Both the position numbers and the translations under genes were made by a program. Below are positions 63,804 through 64,000 of a DNA stretch of 64,000 bases, one piece after another. The stretch is taken from positions 62,001 through 126,000 of the forward strand of contig NZ_FNFY01000004.1 in NCBI RefSeq assembly GCF_900101075.1. The letters are read 5' to 3'. The notes under the pieces were generated by a model, which saw nothing but the letters and a program-made list of their open reading frames with translations, was not told where the DNA came from and ran no database searches. This DNA is from Lacicoccus qingdaonensis. Lineage in GTDB: Bacteria > Bacillota > Bacilli > Staphylococcales > Salinicoccaceae. Position 1 is the stretch's first letter, and each line of letters opens with the position of its first letter.

Positions 63804-64000
63804 TCATAAATTTGATAATATATATTGTACAGCAATTATGGTTTTGGCATCACGAAAATACCCTTTTTCAAGGTTTTCTTTCAATGAACTGAGTGGTATT
63901 TTAACAATATCCAAAAATTCATCATTTTCAAGAGCCTGGTCTTCCAGCCTGATATCCTCGGCAATGTACAAGTGGATCAATTCGCTGGCAAAGCCCGGTG
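63804..64000 (-). CDS. nudF: ADP-ribose pyrophosphatase (NUDIX), C-terminal fragment
   Basis: The last 64 codons are inside the window; the gene starts beyond 64000. The peptide PGFASELIHLYIAED followed by NDEFLDIVKIPL and YFRDAKTIIAVQYIL is the typical NudF C terminus, after the NUDIX box (outside the window). Hydrolyses ADP-ribose. Upstream of fur on the same strand, as in Bacillus. Confidence 0.85.
   Translation of the reverse strand, partial: PGFASELIHLYIAEDIRLEDQALENDEFLDIVKIPLSSLKENLEKGYFRDAKTIIAVQYILSNL

Overview
This window is ordinary core chromosome from a low-GC (about 40% by eye), non-sporulating Bacillota, most likely the Staphylococcaceae/Salinicoccus-Jeotgalicoccus side of the Bacillales. 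The evidence is a Bacillus-type (type B) RNase P RNA, bacillithiol genes (bshA, ypdA, brxA), a CvfC homologue, an EbpS-like LysM membrane protein, an SrrAB/ResDE two-component pair, and Bacillus subtilis gene order from which the sporulation genes are missing (for example no spoIVA between yphF and hbs). It differs from Staphylococcus aureus in keeping a complete menaquinol:cytochrome c reductase (qcrABC) beside a res-type cytochrome c maturation locus, so a cytochrome c branch of respiration is likely.

Layout. 1-86: start of murG, cut by the window edge. 181-1746: ctpA. 1870-6318 (minus): thyA-dfrA-ypmS-msrA-msrB-crr-yozE-deoD operon. 6398-6469 (plus): a 23-residue membrane peptide gene with its own terminator. 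6507-14926 (minus): THUMP methyltransferase, two-GTPase dynamin, tandem rhodanese, 5'-3' exonuclease, RNase HI-like protein, zinc-finger protein, cvfC (split by a frameshift at a 9-nt homopolymer) and brxA. 15011-16634 (minus): yppE-ypsA-gpsB-rnpB. 16718-19803 (plus): recU-pbp2. 19854-29878 (minus): mgsA-bshA-cca-birA-dinG-aspB-asnS, then dnaD-nth. 29988-31314: a membrane metallopeptidase and ypjA. 31362-41930 (minus): hepS-menG-hepT, ndk, aroC-aroB-aroA, ypiA-ypiB-ypiF and qcrABC. 41991-48377 (minus): cmk-plsC-rpsA-der-gpsA-yphE-yphF-hup. 48500-52580: ansA (+), ypdA and an ebpS-like gene (-), fer (+), ribU (-). 52591-60476 (minus): scpA-scpB-rluB-resA-resB-resC-resD-resE. 60505-61032 (+): DUF309 gene. 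61093-63698 (minus): fur-xerD-deoB and a 27-residue peptide. 63804-64000: 3' end of nudF.

How it fits together. Menaquinone side-chain and ring methylation (hepS, menG, hepT), shikimate enzymes (aroABC), the bc complex and the Res genes form one respiratory theme. bshA, ypdA and brxA form a bacillithiol redox theme, with msrAB as methionine repair. recU-pbp2, gpsB, scpAB, xerD, dnaD and the dynamin serve cell-cycle and envelope functions.

I saw no insertion sequence, prophage, CRISPR array, tRNA, riboswitch or accessory island, and no clearly novel multi-gene system. The points most worth checking are the frameshifted cvfC, a dihydrofolate reductase carrying Asn30 and Tyr98 (both linked to trimethoprim resistance in S. 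aureus), two unannotated membrane micropeptides, the altered FAD glycine motif of YpdA, and inverted repeats in front of hup and fur. Promoter and terminator calls were made by eye.
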